From Harmothoe impar (Eukaryota; Annelida; Polychaeta; Phyllodocida; Polynoidae): a stretch of DNA of 64,000 bases. The DNA lies in NCBI GenBank assembly GCA_947462335.1, contig OX381708.1:4154001-4218000 (forward strand). Reading direction: 5' to 3'. The position numbers were made by a program, and so were the translations under genes. Shown piece by piece: positions 34,110 to 44,965 of the stretch. The stretch's first letter is position 1. Each line of letters opens with the position of its first letter. The notes below the pieces were generated by a model, which was not told where the DNA came from, searched no databases, and was given only the letters and a program-made list of their open reading frames with translations.

Positions 34110-34277
34110 TACTGTGAAAACACTTATTTTCACGGGTTTAAATTTTTGGGGATGAGTGAAAATAGGCAAATTCGCGGGTATTAATTCTATGCTTAATAAT
34201 ATAAAAATTTCACAGTTTTTAATTTCTGCGGAAATCGCGAAAATATATACCCAGCGAAATAAAGTACTTTCACAGTA
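34110..34277. mobile_element. MITE-like element, 168 bp
   Basis: Terminal inverted repeats of about 17 bp (tactgtgaaaacactt / aagtactttcacagta) with TA at both ends and AT-rich, CG-dotted internal sequence (ttcgcgggtatt, aatcgcgaaaat). No coding capacity. The form fits a Tc1/mariner-type non-autonomous element. Confidence 0.75.
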
Positions 34278-34755
34278 TATTTAATCCAAGTTGCATTTTA
34301 GGTGAGAAACACAAACTATGTCTGATGAAAGAATTTTTTTTATTACTCTTACTGTATTCAATAAATACCCAGCATGCCCTGTCTTACAAACTACTCAATA
34401 AGTACTAGAAATCTCTAGGCACATAAACATTAACTCGTTTCTTTATGCAGGGGTAGACACTACCTTTCTCAGCTTTTGGCCACCTAGGCCTGTAGCCCCA
34501 GAAATCTATGGGCTCAGACTTTCAGCCTTGGGCCAGGGATAAAATTCATACTTTTTCAAAGAGAAAATCATATGTATTCCTGTTTCATCTTTGTTAAAAT
34601 GAAACCAAATTACCTCATTTGCTCACATTTGTCTCTTTCCAACGACATATTACATAACCAAACTCATCAGGTATATTCCCTTCAAAGATTTTGCAAAATT
34701 TCATGTAGGCCACACAGGCCCATGCCCATGAGAAGGTAATTTTGGAAAAATAAAC

Positions 34756-35405
34756 ACGGTGATTTTGCTATTACATACAAGTTGTTCCATTATCAATCAG
34801 TCAATATACATAACTGAAATGAACACATGTTTTCTAAATCACTCAGTTTATTCATATACACAATACAGCATGGAAGCGACCATTATCTCATCACATTTTT
34901 TCTAAAGCCTGGTACATAGTGTGGCAATGAATTCTTTTCATATACAGTGTATATTAAAGCCATGAGATGTGTTAAATATCACTCCAAGTTATCAAATAAT
35001 ACATAGCGGAATGTAATATGACTCAGTCTGTTCAAGCGATACTGATGGCTCCCAATTCAATATAACAAAGACACACCAAAAAAGAAAAATTTTGAAAAAA
35101 TGATGGGAGTGAGCAAAAATCTTTTTTTCCTAAACATAAATTACATGAGTTAACATAGGTGATTCCATCTGGCAAGAAAGCATAATTTAATCTCAAACTC
35201 CTGTAATTAGTTAAGTCTTTCACATATACAAGAGTTTCTAATACTGATTTGACCAATGTGCTCTGAGGTCACATGCATAAGAAATGGCATGGTATGTTTT
35301 GAATTTTCAATGTTAGTTCACACACACCTACATTTACCAGTATATATGCAAGTCTAGTTAATTTGGGGGCAAATTGCATAATTTAAGCCTGCAATATGAT
35401 ACAGG
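34756..35405. other. U4 spacer downstream of DUF6314-like gene
   Basis: Homologous to U1 ~3560-4196, probably the 3' UTR of the - strand gene. No gene seen. Confidence 0.55.
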
Positions 35406-36422
35406 CTAGGATAGCTTCTTCACATAGTTTGTCTCAATAGAGAAGGACTTGTGAGGTCCTGTGACCGTCCAGCAGATAGAGAACCCAGCCTGGTCCTGTA
35501 TAGAGAACTCTCCCTCGTACACGTCAGGGTCACAGTAATGGGTGCACTGAGAGCGCACTGTGCCCAGCTCCCCCTGGCCACCCTCGTCTACATCCGGGAA
35601 CCTCAGGTCATGAAAGTGCTGCCCGGGGCTGAAGCAGCAGCTGAGGGGGCTGCCCGGCACTGTGTACGGATCCAGCACCGCTGCTGACCGGTCCTTAGCG
35701 CTGCAGTGGTACACGCTGATCTCCGTAGCCAGCGACTGGTCAGCGCCTGCCCCTAGGAAGCAGTAGAGATACTGGCGGTTAACAAGTGTTGCGGGGCTCA
35801 GGTCTGACTCGTGGTTGTTCAACATGCCCTGTTCTCGGTACAACAAAGATGGCTGCTTCACCTGCTGCTGTTGTTGCCTGCTGGGCGACTCCCTCACTGC
35901 TGCACTGCCCTCCTCTGATGTCTGCCCCTTACACACCCCTGCCGTACTGGTCCATTCAGCCTCACCACCCTCCTCTGACACCTGCCTCTTACACACCCCT
36001 GCCGGACTGGTCCATTCAGCCTCACCACCCTCCTCTGATGTCCGCCTCTTACGCACCCCTGCCGGACTGGTCCATTCAGCCTCACCACCCTCCTCTGATG
36101 TCTGCCCCTTACGCACCCCTGCCAGACTGGTCCAATCAGCCTCACCACCCTCCTCTGACGTCTGCCTCTTACGCACCCCTGCCGGACTGGTCCATTCAGC
36201 CTCACCACCCTCCTCTGATGTCTGCCCCTTACCCACCCCTGCCAGACTGGTCCAATCAGGCTCGGGGGTGTCAGGAGTGCAGACCCAGGGGGTGAAGGAG
36301 GCCTGCCCGCTGCTGATGGAGGCCAGGAGGCGGTGTGGGGGCTGCAGCGTGCACACCTGTCGCTTGAACGTCCACAGGCCGTGGAAGTACGCCCACAGCC
36401 TGCCCCCCGCCATGCTCTCCAT
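35406..36422 (-). CDS. DUF6314-like protein, copy 4 (338 aa, 6 repeats)
   Basis: Same domain layout as copy 1: GLWTFKR near the start and FHDL, C-x-H-x-C-D-P-D-x-Y and W-x-V-x-G-P-x-K at the end. The middle holds six 20-residue WTS(P/L/T)AGV...SEEGGEAE repeats instead of two, making the protein exactly 80 residues longer. Every repeat keeps the frame. The start is one base after the tttcag acceptor (ATGGAGAGC start, so Ser replaces Asn at residue 3). Confidence 0.8.
   Translation of the reverse strand: MESMAGGRLWAYFHGLWTFKRQVCTLQPPHRLLASISSGQASFTPWVCTPDTPEPDWTSLAGVGKGQTSEEGGEAEWTSPAGVRKRQTSEEGGEADWTSLAGVRKGQTSEEGGEAEWTSPAGVRKRRTSEEGGEAEWTSPAGVCKRQVSEEGGEAEWTSTAGVCKGQTSEEGSAAVRESPSRQQQQQVKQPSLLYREQGMLNNHESDLSPATLVNRQYLYCFLGAGADQSLATEISVYHCSAKDRSAAVLDPYTVPGSPLSCCFSPGQHFHDLRFPDVDEGGQGELGTVRSQCTHYCDPDVYEGEFSIQDQAGFSICWTVTGPHKSFSIETNYVKKLS
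35910..36257 (-). repeat. 60-bp coding minisatellite, 6 copies (U4)
   Basis: Six 60-bp copies, each 20 codons, with different point changes (WTSPAGV, WTSLAGV, WTSTAGV variants). The copies are not identical, so the expansion is not very recent or was built by shuffling of variants. Confidence 0.92.
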
Positions 36423-38518
36423 GCTGAAAGGTACAAAGCAATGTATATGTCTGTGTGGTTTGTTTTAGCAATATTTGACATTTTAAGGGGGTGTTCAGGC
36501 AAGCCAAAACAAAGTTAAGTTTTCATAATGTTTAGCTGTACACACCTAAACAAATTTAGGGCATTGGGCATGGCAAAATTGCCAACTTGGGTCAACTCAT
36601 GACTAAGATTCTTTGCTTTGCTTTTTGGCTGTAGTTTAATTATCATTGAGATAGGTAAATTCAATTGATTCATTAATACAAATAAGGGTATAACACATTC
36701 AAGCATTATATGCAGCCCTTTAAGGGTTAATAAAATTCGGTATAGTTGTTGCCTTCATTGTCTGTCTCCCTAATTTTGTCACATTACTGACTGGGGGTAG
36801 ATGTTTGACAATGTATCTATAGACGTGAAAGTAATCATGGTAGTGGCTACTCCGTCATGTGGATACCCATGGTATTAGTGCTGCCCCCTCCCCTGGACCG
36901 TGCCAGCCCCACAAAGGGAGTGACTATTTCTTGACAACAAGGGGGGCCCATGTATCCTAACAACAGGGTGTAGTGCATTAGTTAATGCACTATGCAGCCC
37001 TTAAGAGGTTAAAGCAGCACTATCAACTACACTACATGTGGTTGTGTAGGGCGTTGACTACCTGCTTAATGTACATTTACCATTAGTTAGAGACAGAAGA
37101 GATTTTGTTACCACTGTACAATAAACACCATTACCAAGCTTGCTGTTCATTTTGTCTTTACTTTATGATACTATGCTGGATGAACAATATAAAGACATGT
37201 TCTGCTCCGGGTGAGATTGTGGTGCCATCTAGAGGGATAGAGCCCAGATAGAGCAGTGAGACTGTGGTGGGGGATATGCTTGCATTGGTGCAGCACACTG
37301 TGCTTAAAGGGTTAACTTGTTGTTAAATGACCACTCCCTGAATTTATCAAATTGGATGAAATAAAAATAAAAACATGTTTCTTACAGAACTGTCATTTGC
37401 TCAGCTGTTTACCAAGGGATTTTCAAAATTCAAAGTTCCATGAAAAGAGCAGATACGGGGCTACAATGGCAGATGCAGCCACAGTATCTAAAGGTGATAA
37501 TAAAATCGGGAGAGGCGCAAATACGCAAATTTTTGGCACTCGGAAATTGGAACAATATGTTAAAAATCATGTCTGAGAAAAGTCTCATTTCCTCAGCTGT
37601 TTACCAGCCGATTTTCGAAATTCAAAGTTTCCTGGAAAGAGGAGATTCAGGCCTACAAGTGCATATGCAGCCACAGCGCCCATAGGTGATAATAAGGCCG
37701 GGGCCAGCGTAGAAACGCAAATTTTCGGCACTCGGAAATTGTGAAAAAAGTTGTTAAAATCATTTCTGAGAAAAGTCTCATTTCCTCAGCTGTTTACCAA
37801 CCGATTTTCGAAATTCAAAGTTTCCTGGAAAGAGGAGATTCAGGGCTACAACCCCAAATGCAGCCACAGTGTCCCCATGCCATAATAAGGCCGGCGCGGA
37901 CGACGATACGCAAATTTTCGGCACTCGGAAATTGTGAAAAAAGCTCTAATGTAGGCTAGAGAAGGCATCCATCTATCCTGGCAGATTACAGCAGCCAAAG
38001 ACAAAGTGCTGTGACTTACTGTTAGCTAGGAGTGGTGTGTGAAGAGGGGCAAGTGTGTTTTTGGTTGTTTGTTGCTGTGGGAGATCATGAGAAGACTGTG
38101 GCCAAGTTTGGTGTGGGGGGTGAGTGAGTGCATAATTAGGGAAAGAATCAGTCTGCAGTGAATACCAGATGAGTTCTGAGTGGTCTAAATAATTTGGTGT
38201 TTTTTTTTGAAATTATGTTAGAGATGACAAAGGAGCCAGAATCAATTATCATCATCATGAGAGACCTATATAAGCATTGCTGTTTGTTGTGAAGGAATTC
38301 TTTGGGGGGCCATTTGGGTTGGGTCAGAAATTAAATGATTCAATTCCAAGATGGCTGACCATGCAGGTTTGTTGACATGATTCTGTGACCAGCATACTAT
38401 TATGTAGGTGGATGGGTGGATATTGATTAGGAAAGATTTAATAATATGACCTCTGTCTATTGTTAGTGTGAGAGGTTGCTAGTCTTTCTTGATCTTGATG
38501 TAAAAGTACAGATAAAAC
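36423..38518. other. U4 spacer upstream of endonuclease
   Basis: As in U1 but without the MITE: the ~90-bp duplicated segment at ~37064-37160 is uninterrupted. Contains the palindrome and the 195-bp block. The tgagaagact segment near 38087 is single-copy here. No gene seen. Confidence 0.6.
37388..37945. repeat. ~195-bp tandem repeat block, U4 (3 full copies)
   Basis: Three copies at about 195-bp spacing (CAGCTGTTTACC at ~37399, ~37591 and ~37788). Parts of it read as repeating 65-residue units (SSAVYQPIFEIQSFLERGDSG), but stops and frame changes interrupt the series. Confidence 0.88.
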
Positions 38519-38678
38519 ATGTCTTGTTCAAAAAAGGCCTTTGGCTTTTCAGACCAAATTTTTTCAAGATCACTGTTATGGATTATGTCATGTTACACAA
38601 GTCGTGGCCAGGTTCCCCATGACCCCAGTGACAGCTTGATCACTTTTTTGGTTCATAGTGTAAAAAGAACTTATCCTA

Positions 38679-39116
38679 GTGGAAAACCCATTTGAAGCTA
38701 TTTCCTTTACAGGTGTCTTCCAGCCTGAACTCAAGCGCTGGTGTGACAAGCAACTCGTCTTGATCCATAACCGGTGTGTGGAGGGAGGGGATGGTTGCCT
38801 CTTGTGGACGGGGGCAGCAAGCGGCACAGGTAAAGACAATAGATACGGCGTGAAGGCTGTTACTAAAGTAGAGCTAGGCCTGAAAAACAAGCCAATGTCG
38901 GTCCACAGACTGGTCTACATGTTGAAGCACTACGAACCGAGAATACTTGATGCAAAAGACAACAAACTCGAAGTTTCCCATCTCTGCCATACCACGTTGT
39001 GCACAAACAGCGACCACCTCACCCTTGAGACACGCAGTATGAATGCCGAACGCCGGACCTGCAATCTGATGCGTCACTGTTCAAAGGCTCACAACCCATT
39101 TTGCCTGTTACCATAA
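38679..39116 (+). CDS. I-PpoI-like His-Cys box (His-Me finger) endonuclease, best-preserved copy
   Basis: Probable DNA endonuclease exon of the zf-His_Me_endon/I-PpoI type. In the 145-codon open frame the first zinc-site Cys is C40 (GGDGCLLW), with YG at 56-57 and HRLVYM at 76-81. The catalytic block follows: H101 in SHLCH, C103, C108, H113 and N122, whose spacing equals I-PpoI H98, C100, C105, H110 and N119. C128, C134, H138 and C142 could form the second zinc site. The frame opens with GTG and has no ATG before residue 73, so translation probably enters by splicing; the best acceptor (tttcctttacag) places the exon at 38713-39116. The upstream frame from ATG 38519 is shifted by an 11-bp loss near 38680, harmless if that part is intronic. 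No other unit in the window has this domain open. Confidence 0.8.
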   Translation: MENPFEAISFTGVFQPELKRWCDKQLVLIHNRCVEGGDGCLLWTGAASGTGKDNRYGVKAVTKVELGLKNKPMSVHRLVYMLKHYEPRILDAKDNKLEVSHLCHTTLCTNSDHLTLETRSMNAERRTCNLMRHCSKAHNPFCLLP

Positions 39117-39243
39117 CAGTGCAAATGGTAGTATATCCAACTCATATATTCTAGATTAAGGTGTTCTTTTGGTGTTCGTGTTTGATATTTACATGTTGAT
39201 GTGACTTGGGAAAGGATAGCCAGAAGGTGAAGTGATTCAAGCT

Positions 39244-39455
39244 GGGCCGCTTCCTTGTCTGAGGCCAGGTAATCCCTGCCGCTAGGCTGCGTCCCCGTCT
39301 GACGTCCAGGATAAGCCTGCCGCTAACGTGCGTCCTTGTCTGACGTTCAGGGAAGCCTGCCGCTAACGTGCATCCTTGTCTGATGTCCAGGGAAACCCTG
39401 CCCCTAACGTGCATCCTTGCCTGATGTCCAGGGAAACCCTGCCATTAACGTGCGC
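39244..39455. repeat. ~40-bp promoter-proximal tandem array, 5 copies (U4)
   Basis: Five copies. The last two have TGATGT instead of TGACGT. Confidence 0.88.
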
Positions 39456-39482
39456 TAAAGGCTATTCCTGTATTTGGACCTC

Positions 39483-39490
39483 TATAAAAG
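39483..39490 (+). promoter_or_regulatory. TATA box, probable promoter of ASB copy 5
   Basis: TATAAAAG, about 700 bp upstream of the exon acceptor at 40188. The distance is longer than in U1-U3 because a ~110-bp segment lost from those units is kept here. Confidence 0.6.
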
Positions 39491-40197
39491 ACGGACACTA
39501 GGCCTATACTTGGACTTGAAGTGGATACCCTTATTAAAACCTAATGAAAGCTGATTCCTGCACTTGATCCTGATGTTGATACTCTTAAAAACAACTCACA
39601 AAAGGTCAATACTACACTTGAGCCAGCATCAGGACAAGCAGCAGCCTGTAATAATAATCAACTCTTTGAGGCTATAAGACAACCTGACGGTTCACCCAGA
39701 CCTCGTGCTCGGCAAAATCAAAGTGTCGGAAAAGAGCCGTTCACACCTCCATGGGATGTAATATCGGACACGTTTGATTTAATTGCGCTGTTGTTTACGA
39801 TTGGATCGGCGCAGAGCCGTCGAGTGGCTAGCTCCACTCCTTCTATGAGAAAAAATAGAAAAACCAAAAAATGGCCAAGCCCTTTGGGACTTTGGCCTAT
39901 GCAGCAGAGATTTGACTGTTTTCCTAGGTTCCGGGGGGGGTGAAAACTCAGTCCGGACCCAGCTCCCGGAGGCGTGGAGCATATAGCTAGGAGCCGAAAG
40001 AGACCCCGGCCGGAAATCTTTCCGGTTTTACTATTCCCGGAGGTCCCCGAAAGTTAGTTGACGGACACAGGTGTAGAGAAACACATTCTTAACCGTGATT
40101 TTTGTCAGTGAATGAAATTTTGTTTTGCAGAATGAAAGAATGAGTGCATCTGAAGTTTGTTGTAACCTTTGTGTACGTCTATTTGTAGGTGGCCAAG

Positions 40198-41625
40198 ATG
40201 TCGGCCTACGACGAGGCCTACCTGGAGGGTGACCTTGAGGCGGAGGAGACGCTGGAGGAGAGCCTGTTTGAGGTCATCTTTAGTAACGACCTGGAGGCGG
40301 CCACGTTGCTGGTGACACAGAGTGACGTGGACGTGAGTCGGCCCCCCGGGCATGGTAAGACCATGCTAGGGCTGGCCGTGGAACACGAGCACGTGCCCAT
40401 GGTGCGGATGTTGATGGAGAACGGGGCAGACATCAACCAGCCCAGTTTCTGCAGCAACGACTACAGCTTCCAGACCCCCGTGGTGACGGCCGCCCGCATC
40501 CAGCACGAGGAGCTGCTCACCATGTTCCTCACCCAGAAGTGTGAGCTGGACCGGGGGGCCGGCAAGGACGGCAAGTCGGCCCTCCAGTGGGCCGCCAGTC
40601 ACGGTAACCTGGGCATGATGAAGGTGCTGTACGCGGCCGGGGCCGACGTCAACTGGACCGGTCCCTTCTGCAACACGGCCCTGCACTACGCCACTATAGC
40701 CAACAAGCCCGACATCGTCCAGTGGTTGCTGGAGAAGGGGGCGGAGGTGACGGTGAACGGGGAGGGGCGGTCTGCACTGCACATCGCGTGTGTCAAGGGC
40801 TACTCTGACATCATGAAGCAGCTGCTGCTGGCACGCTGCGAGGTGGACAGCTACGACTCGTTCGGCTTCAGCCCGTTCAGCCTGGCCTGTCTGCGGGGCC
40901 ACCTGGACATGGTGCGGGACCTGATGCAGCACGCCCGGCCCGGCACCAAGTACAACATGGAGGACGCCCTGCACCGCGCCGCCGAGTGCGGCCATCTCGA
41001 GGTGCTCGAGTTCCTCATCCACAAAGGGGCCGACGTCAACTCTGTCAACAGCAGCGGGGAGTCGGCCTTGTCCATCGCGGCGCGCGGCCAGCCCGTGTCG
41101 GTCAAGCTGCTGCTAGAGAACAAGGCAGTGATCAACGTGGTGGACAAACGCGGCTACAGCCCCTTACAACACGCCATCCTGCGGGAGCAGATCGACGTGG
41201 CCGTGTGCCTCATCAAGCACGGCTCCAACCTGCACACCACCTCCTCCCTCATAGACTCTCCCCTACAGAGCGGCTACTCCACCTCCAACCCCCTGCTCAT
41301 CAAGTGCCTCATCGACGCCGGCGTCACCCTCAGCACAGAGAAGTGGTTCACCGTCTACGCCTGTCAGACCAAGCTGCGGGAGCTGGACTTTCAGTACAAC
41401 TCCCTGCGCTACCGCCACACCATCGACGCCCAGCGCGACGTGTGGCAGTGGGTGATGGGTAAGATCGGCAAACCCCGCTCCCTGCTCGAGTCCTGCCGCA
41501 CCGCCGCCCGCACCCAGCTCGTCACCTCCTCGGGCGGCAGGAGCATCCTGGCCAACATAGACCAACTCCCCCTGCCTACCGCCCTCAAGAAATATCTTGC
41601 CCTCGAGGATTATTTCCGGATCTGA
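40198..41625 (+). CDS. ASB-like ankyrin/SOCS-box protein, copy 5
   Basis: Intact. Differs from copy 1 at R32S, N53P, R55H and N259D; N172 as in copies 1-3. The changes cluster in the N-terminal ankyrin region, while the BC-box and LPLP motif are unchanged. Acceptor ends at 40188, ATG at 40198-40200. Confidence 0.93.
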   Translation: MSAYDEAYLEGDLEAEETLEESLFEVIFSNDLEAATLLVTQSDVDVSRPPGHGKTMLGLAVEHEHVPMVRMLMENGADINQPSFCSNDYSFQTPVVTAARIQHEELLTMFLTQKCELDRGAGKDGKSALQWAASHGNLGMMKVLYAAGADVNWTGPFCNTALHYATIANKPDIVQWLLEKGAEVTVNGEGRSALHIACVKGYSDIMKQLLLARCEVDSYDSFGFSPFSLACLRGHLDMVRDLMQHARPGTKYNMEDALHRAAECGHLEVLEFLIHKGADVNSVNSSGESALSIAARGQPVSVKLLLENKAVINVVDKRGYSPLQHAILREQIDVAVCLIKHGSNLHTTSSLIDSPLQSGYSTSNPLLIKCLIDAGVTLSTEKWFTVYACQTKLRELDFQYNSLRYRHTIDAQRDVWQWVMGKIGKPRSLLESCRTAARTQLVTSSGGRSILANIDQLPLPTALKKYLALEDYFRI

Positions 41626-42594
41626 GGAATGCATCAGGAAGAACGCTCTGTGGTTGAGACGTTTAGCTAAGACAAAAAGACGCTGTATGAGGTGAAGTGG
41701 ATCTCCTTTACCTGAAGCAGCTCTTATTAGTTTTGGTCGGAAGTTTGTTGGTTTGGAAAATGACAGAATGTGTTGTTGTACGATTGATGAAGCCTGTAAA
41801 ATGTTTGAATACTGCCTTTGTGATGTGTAAGAGGTAGGTATAATGTTAGCACTTCATGAGCACCATGCCATCCTGAAGAGTTAAATAGATTTCAGTAGCA
41901 GGGCATTACATTGAACATGTTTAACATTTTTAGAACTAAAATATGTTCATATATAAACAACTCAGGACGTATTTCTATCCAATGTACGTTCACACAATGT
42001 AGTCACACAATGTAAGCCAAAAGTATTTGATCTGGTCATCAATTTTGCCAGATGACTAAGCTATAGTAAACACGTCTGTCCATTTGTATCTTATTTTCAC
42101 CACAACATCATTATTACAGTGGCAAACCGTGTATGCTTAAACTTGTGATAACGTGCCGCAGGTCAGATATTACAGAATACTAATCTAATTCACCATGACT
42201 TCATTCAACAGGCTGCACACATAGGGACTTACAAATACCAGAAATGACCTGGGTACCTTTTCTTGTCAGTGCCATGGGAAGTTACCAGAGACTTATTGCC
42301 ATATATCCAGGTGCACTTCTGATTCCTAGTGGGAATCTGCAATTTGATGCTTGTATGAAATCTCAAAAAGGGGACATGTAAATCACAGGATGACGATGAC
42401 CCCTGGCCATACCACACGACTGTCATGTCAGCTCATGTCAATATGCGCTTTCCTGTGATATGTCAAATCTGAAAGATGTGATTCATGTCGCTTTGCTTTA
42501 CATCTAACAAGAGTATAGAAATATAACCGATTCATAGCGTCTGGAATACTGCAAAAGTGGACAAATCAGTCAGAAAAAGAATTATCATGTTATA

Positions 42595-42978
42595 ATGTGG
42601 AACATTTACTGCATTAAGTTTATGGAAGATGGCTATGTTATTTGTATGTACACTGGTGAGGTTATCATGAGGTACGCTTGTTCAGGAAGGCATGACAAGC
42701 CTTGGGGTGGAGAGTTCTGTAAAGACTATTCAATATGCGTATTATCAAAGGGTACTCATAAAAGAACAGTATTCATTGAATGTTCAACTTTCTTTAGATG
42801 TAAGGTTTTCAAGATTTTATATATCCAGATGTTCATAATTGAACAGCTAGACAGAAAGGATGAGCCGTGCCAACATCTTTATAATTTGACTTTAGATAAA
42901 GCACACAGGTATCCAGTGGAGATCCTTTCTGCTCGGCGGATGCACATATTCAGCTTGCTGAATTATGAAAAGGTGTAA
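42595..42978 (+). CDS. Hypothetical 127-codon frame, intact only in U5
   Basis: Open from a GTG-type codon; the first ATG gives MEDGYVICMYTGEV. It is Cys- and Lys-rich, without recognised motifs. U1-U3 have an in-frame TAA, U4 stops after about half, U6 lacks two bases, and U7 has one extra base and re-opens at 60903-61190. Base composition is like the surrounding spacer, unlike the GC-rich true exons. It may be chance. Confidence 0.2.
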   Translation: MWNIYCIKFMEDGYVICMYTGEVIMRYACSGRHDKPWGGEFCKDYSICVLSKGTHKRTVFIECSTFFRCKVFKILYIQMFIIEQLDRKDEPCQHLYNLTLDKAHRYPVEILSARRMHIFSLLNYEKV

Positions 42979-43280
42979 GGTGGGTTAAGATGTCTTATGT
43001 TTTCTGGGACATGTGGATGGTGAGAGACTAGGATATTGAGTTTTATTTATAAATGCCTGTATTATTGTATTATAGTGTATATATCATGTGAGTAGTCTAC
43101 CAGGATGGTATTCCGCATTAGCGAGATACAGTGGCTCCACCTTTTGGACCACTGGTTACAATCATAACCCTTTGCTCTGCAAGGACCAGCTCAGCCAAAT
43201 CTCGTGGCCGAGATTAGGGTACAGGCAGGGTGCAGGTATTGTGAATAGGTTGTACCTGGACACTCCTAATGTCACCTGTG

Positions 43281-43354
43281 TCCAGTATAGTGTAGTGGTT
43301 AGCACTGTGGACTCATAATGCTGGGAGCCCAAGTTCAAATCCCTACCCGGCCAA
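43281..43354 (+). other. tRNA-like (SINE-type) segment, left half
   Basis: A-box-like tagtgtagtgg at 43288-43298 and B-box-like agttcaaatcc at 43332-43342, with ACTCATAAT resembling a Met (CAT) anticodon loop. The T-stem and acceptor do not pair properly, so it is a tRNA-derived remnant, not a functional tRNA gene. Confidence 0.6.
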
Positions 43355-43452
43355 ATAACACTATGTCCTTTAAATACATATTTCTAAATTTTCTTTAGAA
43401 TTGTGAATAATGTATTCTGTTTCCAAAATTGCTATACTTATGAATTTGATTA

Positions 43453-43534
43453 CCAGGCATTGCCTGGAAGAGATTTGAACTCAGGTACTCTGCATCATGA
43501 GTCCACCGTGCTAACCACTACACTATACTGGACA
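43453..43534 (-). other. tRNA-like (SINE-type) segment, right half
   Basis: Inverted, diverged partner of the left segment: A-box-like tagtgtagtgg and B-box-like agttcaaatct on the - strand, CTCATGAT in the anticodon position. Stem pairing is again imperfect. Confidence 0.6.
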
Positions 43535-44965
43535 CAGGTGGCATTAGGAGTGTCCAGGTACAACCTATTCACAATACCTGCACCCTGCTTGTACCCTAAT
43601 CTCGGCCACGAGATTTGGCTGAGCTGGTTGCTGGAGGTTAGACTGGTTACACTGGTACCAATCAACATGGCGCTGTCCACAGGACATCTAGCTAATGCGG
43701 AATAGGATGCACTTAGTTTTTAGAAGCTAGAACGGTTGATCTTACTCTTTAAGACACAAACTAACTTGCTAGTACTGTGTTGATGGATCATACTGGCCCT
43801 TCGGCTGTAGCGCCGCAATAACACATGAATCAGAGCACACCAGGATACACAATGTTTGTCACATAATATAATGAAGACCTCATGATTTAACAGTGATAAA
43901 AACAAAACAAAAAAGTGAAATCATGAAAAGATCAATTGAATAGAAAAATATATATATTTCTAAAAAGAAAGTGACACGAGAAGACTATGGAACCACCCTT
44001 TATTGTTTGATTCAGAATAAGGCTTAATGTACAGATACCATTAGCTAGAGACAACAGAGATTTTGTCACCACTGTACAATAAACATCATTACCAGGCTTG
44101 CTGTTTCTTTTGTCTGTAAATGATTGTTCAAAAAATAGTCTGGAGATCTCTTAAGTGGAGTAAGAAGTTCAGCCCATAGCCCAGTATACAGAAACATTAT
44201 TACTTTGATGCAAATGTTGTATGTAGATATACCAATAAGAAGACCACACAATGCACTACAAGATAAGTTTCTGACCCGTATGAAAGATTTGATCAATCCA
44301 TGGTTATCATTTCTATAAGATAATTTGAACACCTTCACAAAGTAGTTTTGTTATTAATCAGTCAATATACGTACCTGAAATGAACAAATGTTTTCTAAAT
44401 CACTCAGTTTATTCATATACACAATACAGCATGGAAGCGACCATCATCTCATCACATTTTTTCTAAAGCCTGGTACATAGTGTGGCAATGAATTCTTTTC
44501 ATATACAGTGTATATTAAAGCCATGAGATGTGTTAAATATCACTCCAAGTTATCAAATAATACATAGCGGAATGTAATATGACTCAGTCTGTTCAAGCGA
44601 TACTGATGGCTCCCGATTCAATATAACAAAGACACACCAAAAAAGAAAAAATTTGAAAAAATGATGGGAGTGAGCAAAAATCTTTTTTTCCTAAACATAA
44701 ATTACATGAGTTAACATAGGTGATTCCATCTGGCAAGAAAGCATAATTTAATCTCAAACTTCTGTAATTAGTTAAGTCTTTCACATATACAAGAGTTTCT
44801 AATACTGATTTGACCAATGTGCTCTGAGGTCACATGCATAAGAAATGGCATGGTATGTTTTGCAGGTCAATGTTAGTTCACACACACCTACATTTACCAG
44901 TATATATGCAAGTCTAGTTAATTTGGGGGCAAATTACATAATTTAAGCCTGCAATATGATACAGG

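Larger units (their letters stand above)
30212..34755. other. ~4.5-kb island found only in U4
   Basis: Cassette homology stops near 30212 (after ttatttctataa) and resumes near 34756 (tgattttgctattacata). In the other units the same point is continuous. The island is AT-rich and holds a GTTGGGACT-type minisatellite, a T-rich tract, a possible small exon, a 62-codon frame with a hydrophobic end and two inverted-repeat elements. It could be an insertion into U4 or ancestral sequence lost elsewhere. Confidence 0.75.
26413..40188. repeat. Tandem cassette unit U4 (13,776 bp, with unique inserts)
   Basis: Same gene order as U1, but longer because of a ~246-bp insert at 29861-30106 and a ~4.5-kb unique island at ~30212-34755. 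It lacks the U1-U3 MITE, has full-length 195-bp repeats, six DUF6314-like repeats and the only endonuclease copy with an open catalytic domain. Confidence 0.95.
43109..43704. mobile_element. 596-bp foldback element with two tRNA-like halves
   Basis: Ends are inverted repeats (tattccgcattagc / gctaatgcggaata). Most of the left half (43109-43370) is repeated in inverted orientation in the right half (43440-43704). Each half carries a pol III-like A-box/B-box sequence. The site without it is seen in U4 (ggtataggatgc, ~29341) and U7 (~61320), with TA at both junctions. It has no coding capacity. It is probably a non-autonomous element assembled from two SINE-like units. Confidence 0.8.
41626..44965. 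other. U5 spacer between ASB and DUF6314-like exons
   Basis: Homologous to U1 1447-4196. Contains the 127-codon open frame (42595-42978) and the foldback element (43109-43704). Otherwise no gene seen. Confidence 0.55.

Noticed and set aside
35815..36468. + strand frames of 169 and 217 codons opposite the U4 DUF6314-like exon
   Set aside because: They are produced by the 60-bp repeat read on the wrong strand (Pro/Ser/Thr-rich); the - strand frame has the conserved domain.
43281..43354. Functional tRNA-Met gene
   Set aside because: A- and B-box are present, but the T-stem and acceptor stem do not pair and it lies in a mobile element.
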